From positions 50,569,020-50,633,019 of the forward strand of contig OY282607.1 of the NCBI GenBank assembly GCA_958298945.1: 64,000 nt of DNA. Reading direction: 5' to 3'. A program made the translations under genes and the position numbers. The stretch's first letter is position 1. Every line of letters starts with the position of its first letter. This stretch comes from Atherix ibis. Taxonomy: Eukaryota; Arthropoda; Insecta; Diptera; Athericidae. Shown here in pieces: positions 61,201 to 64,000 of the stretch. Below the pieces are notes generated by a model, which saw only the letters and a program-made list of their open reading frames with translations, had not been told where the DNA came from and did no database searches.

Positions 61201-64000
61201 TTATAGAAAATTTTTTTTTCATATTTAGAGATACTTAATTGTAAAAATTAATTTGGAATCTAAAACAGGAGCTTCGTCAATTATTTATTCGCTTTTAAAG
61301 CTGTCTACAATAGCGTAGTCGTGGTTAAGCTTATTTACTTAAATAAGCATGTTTGCTATATCATATAATTAAATAGATTTACCATCACTGATGTCCGAGG
61401 AAGTATAAAAAACCATGGATCCGGAGACCGCACCCGCGATATGGGTATTAACCATTGTCGGGCATAGTGTGTTACAACACCATAAGACACCCCGACTCTC
61501 ATAGTACCAATTTTGTTTTAAGAGCACTTCGGTTTGTACGCCGATCATTGAGCTATAGTAAGGAATCTCGTAAATCTCTAGGCACCGCTAGGCCAGCTCA
61601 AGTATACCAGTTCTCCAAGACCCGAAAGTATAACCGGAATCGACCTTGGTCTTTCACCCGGTCGTAGCCAGCTTGTGTGCGATTTGCTCACTCATTCACG
61701 AACCATGCTCGGTCTCCTCTCAAAAAGTGCCATGGCAAATCTATTCAGGCATTCATACCAATATCTTCAAGCTAACACTCCACTCACATCGCCTCACAAG
61801 GGCATCTAGCCTCTGCAGCCAGATAACGCCCGTATCGGAATCCATCCATACTGCCATGTACCGTGAGTAAATACCCAAGGTACAGACCAAATTCAAATCC
61901 ATACGCAGATGCAAAGCACACATCCAAAATGAACATATGCGTCCATCTGCCATTCACACTATCATCCCATCAACGTTGCCAAATTTCATACATTCTATTC
62001 AGGACCAGTGCACGCCGTTGGCGTGGACTAAGATCCTGAACCTCTTCATTCATAACCGGACAACCAGCAAGCGGGATGCCCCACCGTAGGCTGTAGTGGT
62101 TATTCCACGCAGCACCTCTAGATCCCATGGAATTTATCCCATGAGAACCTTCATCGCCTCGTTTGACATGGTTCTACATACAAAGTCAGACGCTGAGCTG
62201 AATTTATGCCCACCCTTGCATACTGGTAGCGCATAATGTCAGTCCATACACACGACGCATACATTGCACATGAAACAAATACACCCATGAACAGGACTTT
62301 TACCGCTCTGGATCGAAGTCCCCATTCTTTGCGAAATACTCGCTCCAGCATACCACGTATAAGAGACAATGGAACTTTTCCAGTCAATCATAAATATTTT
62401 GCTAGAAAGTTCTGATTGAAGGTATTCGTAATTCTGGACAAAATATTAATCTAGCTAATTCGCATATACGTGTATAAGATGATCCTTCAAAGTACCTTTG
62501 GCCACCTAGGGGATTCCGCAGTCTGTTGGGATCATGGAAGGATGAATTCATGGACGCTATCACGACTGCTGCCTTGTGGCTTCTAAAAAAGAAACTATTT
62601 TTACCCGCAAGTGACGATATTATATTCCCATAAACCAGGCAATGGAATTTTATTTTCCTTTTAAAATATTTAATTTAAAATCAATTATTCTGTACGCCTT
62701 TTAGGCAGATTCGAATATGGAACCATTGGTCCAAGGATCTTACGTTATACTATCGATAAAGCAGAACATAATATCAGTAAACATTTGTCTGTTGCTTTCA
62801 ATACCATTATTAATTTTTATTGTATTTTTAACAAATATAAAAAAGAGGCCAAAAGTGCACTGTAATCCCTTTTATAATTTCCAGTTGAAACATTTTATTT
62901 TATATTTTGTTTCCTTAGAAAAAAATCCTCATTTATAAAATAAAATTTAAAAATAATTAATTTTATTTAAAAATGTATTTAAAGAGAGTAAAACTTTACA
63001 TTGAGTGTTTTTTCTTTACACAGGATGCTATTTGAATGGGCAGAATGTTCTCGAAGGTCATGAAGTAACCTTGACGGAGGATCCATGCCTAAAGTGTCAT
63101 TGTTCGAATAAGAGGCTCACTTGCATGAAGAAGGCCTGCCCTGTACTCCAGTGCCCGATCTCAAAACAAATCAAAGTTCCTGGCGATTGCTGTCCACGAT
63201 GCACCGAAAGGCGAGAAATAATGCAAGTTCCAGGTGAGAGAGTAGTGTGATATATCTAGAAAAACTCATAATTAAATTTAAAAATTTAACAAAAAAAAAA
63301 AAACAAGTTTTAATAAAAAGATAACCAATGAAAAAATTAATAAAAAAACTTGAATTGTATATAAATCTTATCCTTAATAGGAAAATGCATTCTTGGCAAA
63401 GGATTTCATTCGGATGGGAAGCGTTTTTCACCCGATCACTGTTCAACGTGCAATTGTGCAAATGGTACGTCGATATGCCGACGTGACACTTGCCCGGTAC
63501 TGGAATGCTCTCCGGAATATCAGAAAACAAGTCCAAGCGACTGTTGCCCACGTTGTCCACCAGTTATGGAAGTCCGATCGACTTGTACGTACAAGGACGA
63601 GACTTATCAGAATAACGAAACGTGGAATCCGGACCCTAAATCGAAATGTCAATCGTGCAGATGTAATGAGGGCAATATTTTGTGTGTACAGACAAAGTGT
63701 CCTAAAGTGAAGTGCCGACCGAACGAAGTCCTGATCACTCCGGATGGACAATGTTGTTCTAAATGTGTTGAGGGTCACGGTATTTGCACAGTTTTTGGTG
63801 ACCCACACTATAAAACTTTCGATGGGAAATTCTTCAGCTTTCAAGGATCATGCAAGTATCAGTTAACATCGGATTGCCGCGATCATACATTCTCGATTCG
63901 CGTAACAAACGATGGACGAATGATGAAGTCATCGGCGTGGACAAAAACTGTCACCATGAAGATAATGGGCGTCAAAGTAAATCTTGGGCAGAAGATGCGT
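4157..64000 (+). CDS. cv-2: crossveinless 2 (BMPER ortholog), six exons, 3' end beyond window
   Basis: Secreted, cysteine-rich BMP-binding protein. In flies Cv-2 binds BMP ligands and cell-surface or matrix partners and raises or lowers signalling locally, for example in wing crossveins. Joining 4157-4256, 20991-21079, 49395-49494, 49596-49772, 63024-63233 and 63381-64000 gives one uninterrupted frame of 432 residues, with phases matching at every GT-AG junction. Order: signal peptide (about 1-30), VWC1 (39-95), VWC2 (98-154), VWC3 (157-215), VWC4 (228-284), VWC5 (294-354), VWD from about 361. Five VWC domains followed by VWD is the Cv-2/BMPER layout; the expected C-terminal VWD remainder and TIL domain are outside the window. 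Each VWC domain ends in the CCxxC signature. GDPH at 365-368 matches the known self-cleavage site of the family. Candidate N-glycosylation sites are N253 (NGT) and N304 (NET). A kielin/chordin-like paralog is the main alternative but would have more VWC repeats. Confidence 0.93.
4324..5621 (-). mobile_element. Near full-length mariner (about 1.3 kb), family M3, in cv-2 intron 1
   Basis: Inverted repeats containing GCAAAAGTTATGACCGTTTT are found at 4331-4350 and, inverted, about 5594-5613. Taking TA at 4322-4323 and 5622-5623 as target duplication gives symmetrical ends and 1298 bp. The minus strand encodes a mariner transposase distinct in sequence from M1 and M2. The element starts only 67 bp beyond the exon 1 splice donor. 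Confidence 0.9.
4395..5436 (-). pseudogene. Mariner transposase, frameshifted (family M3)
   Basis: Starts MSVDKVHLRHCLLYEF, with paired helix-turn-helix regions (KVRQVRRWFTKFRSGDFSL and NREIASMMGVNQTTVLRHL) and WIPHQL. An extra T near 5044 then shifts the frame. It continues with VTGDEKWFVY (first D), HHDNARPHV (second D) and HPPYSPDLAPSDF (third D). Thirty-four residues separate the second and third D, as in D,D34D mariners. A stop at 4449-4451 cuts off the C-terminal IERWKKVIRMDGNYI block. A 29-bp direct duplication near 5342-5389 disrupts the N-terminal region as well. Confidence 0.9.
5622..7848. other. AT-rich intron sequence, cv-2 intron 1
   Basis: No gene or recognisable element seen. 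A short degenerate tandem repeat, CGATCTTCATAAAA-like, occurs about three times at 5783-5838. A 13-bp word (TTCTAGTAAATTT) is repeated near 6255-6300. Open frames here are short and low-complexity. Confidence 0.5.
7849..8696. repeat. Tandem repeat, four units of about 222 bp with internal short repeats
   Basis: Unit starts marked by TAAGTTTT(A/G)C...GTGTATCC(A/G)AAGCTCATTT fall at 7849, 8072, 8294 and 8516, giving spacings of 223, 222 and 222 bp. The fourth unit is incomplete and ends near 8690. Inside each unit a second periodicity is visible: GAAATTCTAGCAGTT and ATAATTCTTGCAGTTATT alternate at about 15-18 bp. Later units resemble each other more closely than the first. The short hydrophobic open frames at 7864-8109 and 8309-8518 follow from the repeat and are not taken as genes. 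Confidence 0.9.
8697..10539. other. AT-rich intron sequence, cv-2 intron 1
   Basis: No open frame above about 60 codons and no recognisable transposon protein. Long A/T runs occur (8990-9010, 10010-10035). Nothing supportable seen. Confidence 0.45.
10540..10810 (+). mobile_element. 3' end of a non-LTR retrotransposon (RNase H-bearing family N1, divergent copy)
   Basis: Shares word order with the 3' end of the element at 31846-33268. Shared words include CCTTCCATTATGAAGCTCCT near 10610, CTCATGGTCGTGGTGCCAT near 10725, and GGCCCCTGGCTTATGTCTAA, where the other copy has GGCCCCTGGCACATGTCTAA. It ends in a (CAAA)n-like tail at 10780-10806. Only the 3' untranslated part and perhaps the last codons remain. 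Confidence 0.7.
11130..12229 (-). mobile_element. 3'-truncated mariner, family M2 (second copy)
   Basis: The right end (12229) carries the M2 inverted repeat ACTTATTGAACGACCCTCG followed by TA at 12230-12231. The left end stops near 11130-11137 inside the transposase C-terminal region, so one terminal repeat and roughly 150 bp are missing. It is very close in sequence to the copies at 1414 and 51245. Confidence 0.92.
11137..12052 (-). pseudogene. Mariner transposase fragment (family M2)
   Basis: Starts at ATG 12052. Lysine AAA in FKRGRS has become TAA (about 11906-11908), an early stop. Downstream the frame is open from VSTPEIIDKIHDLIL through VDETWIHYYTPDTK, where the tryptophan lost in the first copy is intact. 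A one-base loss in an A-run near 11320 then shifts frame before HQDNARVH. The third catalytic block reads YSLDLASSDYFLF with 34 residues between the last two aspartates. The protein ends near RRFTSN where the element is truncated. Confidence 0.9.
12251..13350 (+). mobile_element. Rearranged mariner, family M4, with inverted internal duplication
   Basis: Ends carry GATCTGTTCAAAAAGTA at the left and, inverted, TACTTTTCGAACAGACC at the right. A TA precedes the left end; no clean matching TA is seen at the right. The + strand encodes part of a mariner transposase of a fourth family. A 125-bp piece of its own left end (12287-12411) is repeated in inverted orientation at 12937-13061, within the 3' coding part, with about six mismatches. 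Confidence 0.85.
12381..13296 (+). pseudogene. Mariner transposase, N-terminally deleted and interrupted (family M4)
   Basis: Recognisable from LARLRFLLNFDQKQHH through LLQMVLTGDKSWVYGYDVET (first D), RPKKARQVRSNVKVLLTV, LLHHDNAPAHVSLLV (second D) and PPYSPDLAPCDFFCFPK (third D, spacing 34). The usual N-terminal DNA-binding domain is absent. After CFPKQ the frame runs into the inverted duplication and stops at 13013. The true C-terminus, from SPMKGRRCATIKEI to YFEGDKIDIHE, resumes at about 13110-13296. A segment of the RT-like insert EFLPxG region is also missing around 12690. Confidence 0.88.
13351..14702. other. AT-rich intron sequence, cv-2 intron 1
   Basis: No recognisable gene or element. 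Two short open frames (14119-14319 and 14584-14772) resemble nothing known, and the second runs into the mariner end at 14703. Confidence 0.45.
14703..15592 (-). mobile_element. Internally deleted mariner (890 bp), family M1 (second copy)
   Basis: The same terminal repeats as the element at 429 (GGGTTGTTCGGAAAGTAATT), with TA at 14701-14702 and 15593-15594. The minus strand keeps the start (MESEKQHFRH-like, near 15425), loses the helix-turn-helix region, and keeps KKGQNWLIARVYMKPCTSLT and AHPPYSPDLPPSDYHLFRSLQ near 14950-15120, the third-aspartate block. A 36-bp tandem duplication lies at 14882-14953. Its deletion endpoints differ from those of the copy at 429. Confidence 0.88.
15935..16305 (+). 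mobile_element. Decayed DDE transposase remnant (IS630/Tc1-mariner superfamily)
   Basis: Translated + strand fragments read EHFHLDGFVNKQTCRIWVPENLRAAFEQ and KLWFQQDGA...LLKTKF, with stops and a missing piece between them. HFHLDGFVNKQNCR followed by WFQQDGA is a hallmark of a widespread insect DDE transposase family distinct from the mariners here. Ends and inverted repeats were not found. Confidence 0.65.
16900..17770 (-). mobile_element. Old mariner remnant
   Basis: The minus strand, pieced across frames, reads EMPNKIHDIVVKNQQTKAYEI (helix-turn-helix region, about 17440-17540), ASTSERKPEKAQK, FGRI and IIYIDYLEKGN (about 17160), then YHQDNARG (second aspartate, about 17030). The order fits a mariner transposase much older than the M2 copies. 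A 41-bp tandem duplication containing AAAATGTTGTAGAAGATCC occurs at 16936-16999. Terminal repeats are no longer recognisable. Confidence 0.7.
17771..19029. other. Intron sequence without recognised features
   Basis: AT-rich, no recognised protein. A 79-codon open frame at 18364-18603 has no similarity I can name and looks like chance in AT-rich sequence. Confidence 0.4.
19030..20695 (+). mobile_element. Jockey-like non-LTR retrotransposon, 5'-truncated and decayed (family N2)
   Basis: Reverse-transcriptase blocks appear in order on the + strand, in shifting frames: FKPSEILRLPNKKAPG (19215), SYRPISLLPILYRIFEKLLL (19430), GVFLDISQAFDRMWHPGLLWKL (19625), then TYADDTAILATHTNPDMAS (19905). A C-terminal part with WTYGIELWG-like words and a tail rich in A (ATAAAAACAAAAA) near 20690 follow. 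Frameshifts and stops are numerous. A duplicated segment of about 65 bp occurs at 20265-20365. It ends about 300 bp before cv-2 exon 2. A second copy lies at 47230-48085. Confidence 0.85.
20991..21079 (+). CDS. cv-2: cv-2 coding exon 2: first half of VWC1
   Basis: Residues 34-63. The acceptor is ...TTCCAG ending at 20990, and the donor GTAGGT starts at 21080. The exon is 89 nt, completes the split codon from exon 1 and ends in phase 0. It contains the first VWC cysteines (ESCSNEGEE and CFKCICQ). Like the family, VWC1 is split by an intron just after the CxCxC-type block. Confidence 0.9.
21080..22204. other. Start of cv-2 intron 2, no gene recognised
   Basis: AT-rich. A minus-strand open frame at 21892-22089 extends upstream past its ATG to about 22140 (SQPIINGGRNAPMAADDQQ...). 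I do not recognise it and no splice or promoter context supports it. Confidence 0.35.
22205..22547 (+). mobile_element. 3' UTR fragment of R1-like retrotransposon (family N3) with 16-bp flanking direct repeat
   Basis: About 310 bp homologous to the 3' untranslated parts of the copies at 22548 and 36862, including GGTTAATACCCAT(G/A)TCGCGGGTACGGTC and CACTGTCACTGCTTATGAC. It is flanked by exact direct repeats CTGTATCTTGCATCTG at 22205-22220 and 22532-22547, consistent with a target-site duplication of an R1-type element. No coding sequence remains. Confidence 0.8.
22548..23826 (+). mobile_element. R1-like non-LTR retrotransposon, 5'-truncated (family N3)
   Basis: Contains the C-terminal part of an R1-clade ORF2: TSTDAMKVLMGEIPWDL, RFRWGISLAGCPV, DLSSRQRRVLVLNRM and WHCGVAEESAKHLLIECGLYGDLRDLGACG. 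The last is the C-terminal block where R1-clade proteins have a CCHC-type knuckle. Stops and frameshifts break it. The 3' UTR follows from about 23310 and ends near 23826 beside TTGTATCTTTCATC, a variant of the motif flanking the previous fragment. It begins immediately after that fragment. Confidence 0.82.
23835..24646 (+). mobile_element. Related R1-like 3' region, different subfamily
   Basis: Shares with the neighbouring copies the blocks GTGGTGGCTGTGGTTGTCACC, CTTGTAACTGGTTACTGACTG and GGCGACTCGTGGT.TTATGTTTAA, but with extra sequence between them. It ends before TATATTTTGCATTACTG, again like the flanking motif. An open frame at about 24246-24473 (LEVTDGKVKYLSTSCGTPKM...) is unrecognised. 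This is the third R1-type 3' end in tandem. Confidence 0.65.
24647..26610. other. AT-rich intron sequence, cv-2 intron 2
   Basis: No gene or element recognised. A T18 run lies near 26187. A 74-codon frame at 25817-26041 is unremarkable. Confidence 0.4.
26611..26762 (+). mobile_element. Tc1-like transposase C-terminal remnant
   Basis: One + frame reads QDNDPK then TTKLIKIRSEITPKSVAKSIERML and a stop. QDNDPKH holds the second catalytic aspartate of Tc1 transposases, and the second piece matches their usual C-terminus (...WNEITPE...LVESM). The part with the third acidic residue appears deleted. No terminal repeats were found. Confidence 0.55.
26763..29439. other. AT-rich intron sequence, cv-2 intron 2
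   Basis: Long A and T runs and very low GC over 2.6 kb, with nothing recognisable apart from a G8 run at 27972. The stretch 29035-29340 is less AT-rich but shows no recognised protein on either strand. Confidence 0.4.
29440..29705 (-). mobile_element. Reverse-transcriptase fragment (RTE-like type non-LTR element)
   Basis: The minus strand reads IITGPILKNDDIGAYTNYRSITSL...PGKSATDFIFSLRQSILKR. This fits the RT pattern PI.KK.D...C.NYR.I.LL...GFR.GKST.D.IF.LRQ of common insect non-LTR elements, with the piece between the two blocks deleted. A fragment of a similar RT type lies at 55395-55523. Clade assignment is tentative. Confidence 0.5.
29706..31845. other. Intron sequence without recognised gene
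   Basis: Several 60-100-codon frames on both strands (29677-29991, 30539-31164) show no family I recognise. The 30560-31000 part is less AT-rich than its surroundings, but frames overlap on both strands with no codon signal I trust. Confidence 0.35.
31846..33268 (+). mobile_element. 5'-truncated non-LTR retrotransposon with RNase H domain (family N1)
   Basis: The + strand encodes the part of ORF2 after the RT. An RNase H domain reads LLFTDAAADKD (first acidic block), LWAIKTAIEIATNIPSQQ, VIIFSDSLVALKAI and VELQWVPGHVGIVGNGSAGKL, in broken frames. A zinc-knuckle-like PLCQPYGTHFTIIHILHECH near 32975-33040 follows. It ends in (CAA)n at 33252-33268. Flanking AAAACCAAGTATATA (31829-31843) and AAAACCAAATATATA (about 33267-33281) look like a target duplication with one change. 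Such RNase H-bearing elements belong to I/Jockey-related groups. Confidence 0.85.
33269..35570. other. Intron sequence without recognised gene
   Basis: AT-rich, with short unrecognised frames on the minus strand (33537-34277). No element signature seen. Confidence 0.4.
35571..36206 (+). pseudogene. Unrecognised gene-like ORF pair, possibly spliced or frameshifted
   Basis: I do not recognise this. After a TCAGTT initiator-like word at 35571, a frame from ATG 35615 encodes 77 residues with a strongly hydrophobic stretch (FIVTFVFCILCLVFCVFCF). It runs into a perfect GTAAGT at 35829. A second frame, 35772-36206, overlaps and carries QEFLNNLMRDEVQNALRNF, an amphipathic helix-like segment. A third frame looks more protein-like at the end (PRFNATTRFYTYSTNQYLYD..., near 36095-36200), so a one-base shift near 36070 is likely. 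The region is richer in GC than its flanks. It could be a decayed retroelement Gag, a small nested gene or chance. Confidence 0.3.
36207..36861. other. AT-rich intron sequence
   Basis: Nothing recognised; low-complexity A/T sequence up to the truncated 5' end of the R1-like element. Confidence 0.45.
36862..39445 (+). mobile_element. Longest R1-like retrotransposon copy (family N3), 5'-truncated, with three fold-back inversions
   Basis: Non-LTR element that would be copied through RNA by target-primed reverse transcription. It starts inside ORF2 and runs through the 3' UTR, which stops about 80 bp short of that of the copy at 22548. A perfect 20-bp inverted repeat marks the 5' end (36862-36881/36896-36915), a perfect 22-bp one lies in the RT (37369-37390/37399-37420), and a roughly 64-bp one in the 3' UTR (39217-39280/39286-39350). 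The 3' UTR blocks (CCATATCGCGG, GGTTACTGACTGTAAACTGC) match the other family members. Confidence 0.88.
36884..38917 (+). pseudogene. R1-clade ORF2 reverse transcriptase, broken
   Basis: Pieces in order are an ORF2 segment upstream of the RT (KAVYMTSIGLGKETYSQRS), SAPELDGVTGKMIRSVW and WKLGDVITLPKPPDGI. RT motifs follow: TDPSSYKPICL, FTKGKSTEDAWICV, GVFVDFWNAFNCLRWDCII, GDCPQASVADPAIWNMMMNGLL and VITYADALLLL. The C-terminal part follows with VMYASCVWGAIM, TSTDAMQVVIGEIPWDL, QRRVLVLNRM and SAKHLLSKCVLYGDL. The catalytic YADD has become YADA. The LP..GK.YE piece after SYKPICL is replaced by an inverted repeat. Stops and frameshifts occur at about 37010, 37650, 38130, 38415 and 38640. Confidence 0.87.
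39446..39699. other. Spacer between two R1-type elements
   Basis: No recognised features in about 250 bp of mostly AT-rich sequence. Confidence 0.4.
39700..40850 (-). mobile_element. Second type of R1-clade retrotransposon fragment, minus strand
   Basis: The minus strand reads, with many stops, NVDSERLDQRWMPYTLYLIW near 40600, and NALARIMPKHRGHRQSRRRHLF near 40080. The latter is a close fit to the block after the thumb in R1/TRAS proteins. A cysteine-rich C-terminal piece with CPNCPL-type words lies near 39850. Sequence differs from family N3, so it represents a separate R1-clade lineage. Strongly decayed, no clear ends. Confidence 0.65.
40851..43079. other. AT-rich intron sequence, cv-2 intron 2
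   Basis: No recognised gene, element or repeat in about 2.2 kb. The minus-strand frame at 42323-42538 is hydrophobic low-complexity. Confidence 0.4.
43080..44470 (+). mobile_element. Truncated RNase H-bearing non-LTR retrotransposon (family N1, second copy)
   Basis: Starts within the RT at MENGIPQGSPLSTILFNIYI (the RT motif with PQGSPLS) and FNHYIYAENIFVLV, where the catalytic YADD would be and reads YAEN. It then continues like the copy at 31846 into RNase H: LLFTDAAADTDTLSF, ELWAIKTAIEIVTN, VIIFSDSLAALKVI and VELLCVSGHLGIVGYKSAEKL. The 172-codon frame at 43942-44460 spans most of the RNase H domain without a stop. Both ends are truncated, and the 3' UTR and (CAA)n tail are missing. Confidence 0.83.
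44471..46299. other. AT-rich intron sequence, cv-2 intron 2
   Basis: No gene recognised. An imperfect hairpin with CCTCAGATGAT arms lies at 44975-44985 and 45018-45028. The minus-strand frame at 45689-45898 is not recognised. Confidence 0.4.
46305..46958. repeat. Pair of 70-75-bp direct repeats about 580 bp apart
   Basis: CTTAGATTATAGAA...CTGGATAGG...ACACAAAAATT is followed by CCGAATTTGG and CAATACATTCGTAGAA. The set occurs at about 46304-46380 and again at 46886-46958 with scattered differences. The sequence between shows no coding potential. It may be the remains of a dispersed or terminally repeated element. Confidence 0.65.
47230..48085 (+). mobile_element. 5'-truncated Jockey-like retrotransposon (family N2, second copy)
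   Basis: Starts just before the YADD motif (ATTGCTACTTTATGCAGACGATACG; the extra T shifts the frame). It then parallels the copy at 19030: LNVNLIPQYDKVRYLGLYL, a WTYGIEL-type block at about 47680 and TGGGTGTTTACTCCCACTTC near 48000. It lacks the roughly 65-bp internal duplication of the other copy. The tail near 48075 is A-rich. Confidence 0.83.
48086..49394. other. End of cv-2 intron 2, no gene recognised
   Basis: AT-rich. A 68-codon + frame at 48357-48563 is rich in F/Y/K and matches nothing known. The last 300 bp before exon 3 contain no element. Confidence 0.4.
49395..49494 (+). CDS. cv-2: cv-2 coding exon 3: second half of VWC1
   Basis: Residues 64-96. It begins NGFVECEQESCP and ends GGCCEKCK, closing VWC1. 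The acceptor is TTTTCAG ending at 49394 and the donor GTAAAT starts at 49495. The exon is 100 nt and leaves one base of the next codon. Its frame joins exon 2 exactly in spite of the 28-kb intron between them. Confidence 0.92.
49596..49772 (+). CDS. cv-2: cv-2 coding exon 4: VWC2
   Basis: Residues 97-155, a complete VWC domain from CVFDGKIYASG to QCCSTC. It follows a 101-bp intron, whose acceptor is the weak TATAATAG ending at 49595. The donor GTCAGT starts at 49773. The exon is 177 nt and keeps the same phase (one base carried over) as exons 3 and 5, which suits exon-wise duplication of VWC modules. Confidence 0.92.
49773..51114. other. Start of cv-2 intron 4, unrecognised minus-strand frames
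   Basis: A minus-strand frame of 138 codons (50810-51226) runs out of the mariner remnant. Its first 40 or so codons are an out-of-frame reading of that transposase C-terminus, and the rest (VYNVRSDTKSTIPDYPISF...) is unrecognised. A 68-codon minus frame follows at 50531-50737. Both are treated as doubtful. Confidence 0.35.
51245..52521 (-). mobile_element. Near full-length mariner (1277 bp), family M2 (third copy), nested
   Basis: Inverted repeats CGAGCGTCGTTCAATAAGTT at the left and, inverted, ACTTATTGAACGACCCTCG at the right. TA duplications lie at 51243-51244 and 52522-52523. It is inserted in an older mariner at a TA in the codons for HDNARPHV. Confidence 0.93.
51353..52355 (-). pseudogene. 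Mariner transposase, frameshifted (family M2)
   Basis: ATG at 52355. A one-base loss in the IKAEL codons (about 52285) shifts the frame before LDAVHGTS. The frame is then open through VDETWIHYYTPETK to KGER, where another single G is lost near 51811. A 12-bp in-frame gap removes MATV before FWDSQG. HQDNARVH and HPAYSPDLAPSDYFLF keep the 34-residue spacing of D,D34D, unlike the copy at 1414. A stop after IKILEKLLEK truncates the C-terminus. Confidence 0.91.
53231..55394. other. AT-rich intron sequence, cv-2 intron 4
   Basis: No gene or element recognised. A short (GTC)n run lies at 54457-54471. Confidence 0.4.
55395..55523 (+). mobile_element. Short reverse-transcriptase fragment (RTE-like type)
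   Basis: The + strand reads SLSCILFKLALEKAI followed by FNTDDIDIF. This matches the RT pattern ALSCLLFN.ALEKV...ADDIDII with the intervening piece shortened and the catalytic YADD reading NTDD. Probably the same kind of element as 29440-29705. Confidence 0.5.
56677..57124 (-). mobile_element. Solo LTR (448 bp) of a Gypsy-like LTR retroelement
   Basis: An insertion interrupting the RNase H part of the N1 copy. Intact relatives read straight across the site. It is bounded by exact CGCG at 56673-56676 and 57125-57128 and by short inverted ends AGTTA...TAACT, as in insect Gypsy/errantivirus-type LTRs. On the minus strand it shows TATATAGGGCAG (TATA box, about 56854-56865), a TCAGTCC initiator about 20-25 bp downstream (56837-56843) and AATAAA (56766-56771). 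That is the U3-R-U5 order. No internal coding region remains, so it is a recombined solo LTR. Confidence 0.78.
56837..56865 (-). promoter_or_regulatory. LTR core promoter: TATA box and insect-type initiator
   Basis: Minus-strand TATATAGGGCAG followed within about 25 bp by ATCAGTCC. TCAGT is the standard arthropod initiator. Position in the middle of the solo LTR agrees with transcription starting at the U3/R border. Activity is unknown. Confidence 0.55.
58501..61409. other. AT-rich intron sequence, cv-2 intron 4
   Basis: No gene or element recognised in 2.9 kb. It contains a short AAAATCG repeat (60501-60530). Confidence 0.45.
60501..60530. repeat. (AAAATCG)n short tandem repeat
   Basis: About four copies of a 7-bp unit AAAATCG. 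Confidence 0.8.
61410..62370 (-). mobile_element. R1-like retrotransposon fragment (family N3), minus strand
   Basis: On the minus strand from about 62370: RGMLERVFRKEWGLRSRAVKVLFMGVFVSCAMYASCVW, QYARVGINSAQRLTLYV, DGRICSFWMCALHLRMDLNLVCTLGIYSR and CLNRFAMALFERRPSM. The 3' UTR blocks GAAAGACCAAGGTCGATTCC and CCCATATCGCGGGTGCGGTC follow. Homologous to the 3' part of the copy at 36862, with stops and frameshifts. The 3' end is truncated near 61410. Confidence 0.82.
62371..63023. other. End of cv-2 intron 4
   Basis: AT-rich. A 73-codon + frame at 62717-62938 with a hydrophobic stretch is unrecognised. It ends with the pyrimidine tract and acceptor of exon 5. Confidence 0.4.
63024..63233 (+). 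CDS. cv-2: cv-2 coding exon 5: VWC3
   Basis: Residues 156-225. The complete VWC domain begins GCYLNGQNV and ends DCCPRC, followed by a short linker (TERREIMQVP). The acceptor is TTTACACAG ending at 63023 and the donor GTGAGA starts at 63234. The exon is 210 nt. Confidence 0.93.
63381..64000 (+). CDS. cv-2: cv-2 coding exon 6 (partial): VWC4, VWC5 and start of VWD
   Basis: Residues 226-432, open to the window end. VWC4 runs from KCILGKGFHSDG to DCCPRC, and VWC5 from CTYKDETYQNNE to QCCSKC. A VWD domain then starts at GICTVFGDPHYKTFDGKFF. The GDPH motif is where Cv-2/BMPER and several VWD proteins are cut autocatalytically between D and P, leaving disulfide-linked halves. The acceptor is CTTAATAG ending at 63380. 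Here two VWC domains and the VWD start share one exon, unlike the single-module exons upstream. Confidence 0.93.

Noticed and set aside
1..64000. CRISPR arrays, bacterial operons, rRNA genes and prophage
   Set aside because: None seen. Gene structure, splice sites and mobile elements are those of an insect nuclear genome.

Overview
This is a 64-kb piece of an AT-rich, intron- and transposon-rich insect genome, most likely a higher fly. That inference rests on the gene, on many mariner elements, on R1-clade, Jockey-like and RNase H-bearing non-LTR retrotransposons, and on an LTR with an insect-type TATA/TCAGT start. There are no bacterial features.

One host gene spans nearly the whole window on the + strand. 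It is the ortholog of crossveinless 2 (cv-2; BMPER in vertebrates), a secreted regulator of BMP signalling. Six exons could be joined in one frame from ATG 4157 to the window edge: 4157-4256, 20991-21079, 49395-49494, 49596-49772, 63024-63233 and 63381-64000+. They give 432 residues: signal peptide, five cysteine-rich VWC domains and the start of a VWD domain with the GDPH self-cleavage motif. The rest of the VWD domain and the TIL domain lie beyond the window. Introns are 16.7 kb, 28.3 kb, 101 bp, 13.3 kb and 147 bp.

Layout: 1-430 GATA/GAGA-rich simple repeat; 429-1317 and 1414-2721 two mariners upstream of the gene; 2724-4156 probable cv-2 5' region. Intron 1 holds a mariner 67 bp after the splice donor, a four-unit 222-bp tandem repeat, a non-LTR 3' end, three more mariners, two decayed DDE transposase remnants and a Jockey-like element ending about 300 bp before exon 2. 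Intron 2 holds a tandem group of R1-like 3' ends, a Tc1 remnant, a reverse-transcriptase scrap, two copies of an RNase H-bearing non-LTR element, an unrecognised ORF pair, a long R1-like copy with three fold-back inversions, a second R1-type fragment and another Jockey-like copy. Intron 4 holds a mariner nested in an older mariner, and a minus-strand RNase H-type element carrying a solo LTR, then another R1-like fragment.

No transposase or reverse transcriptase in the window is intact; each one examined has stops, frameshifts, truncation or deletions. I found no wholly new gene system. The most unusual signals are repeated inverted templated duplications inside mobile elements, R1-like copies stacked on a recurring target-like motif, a solo LTR with exact 4-bp target duplication and readable promoter, and two independently deleted mariner derivatives of nearly equal size.
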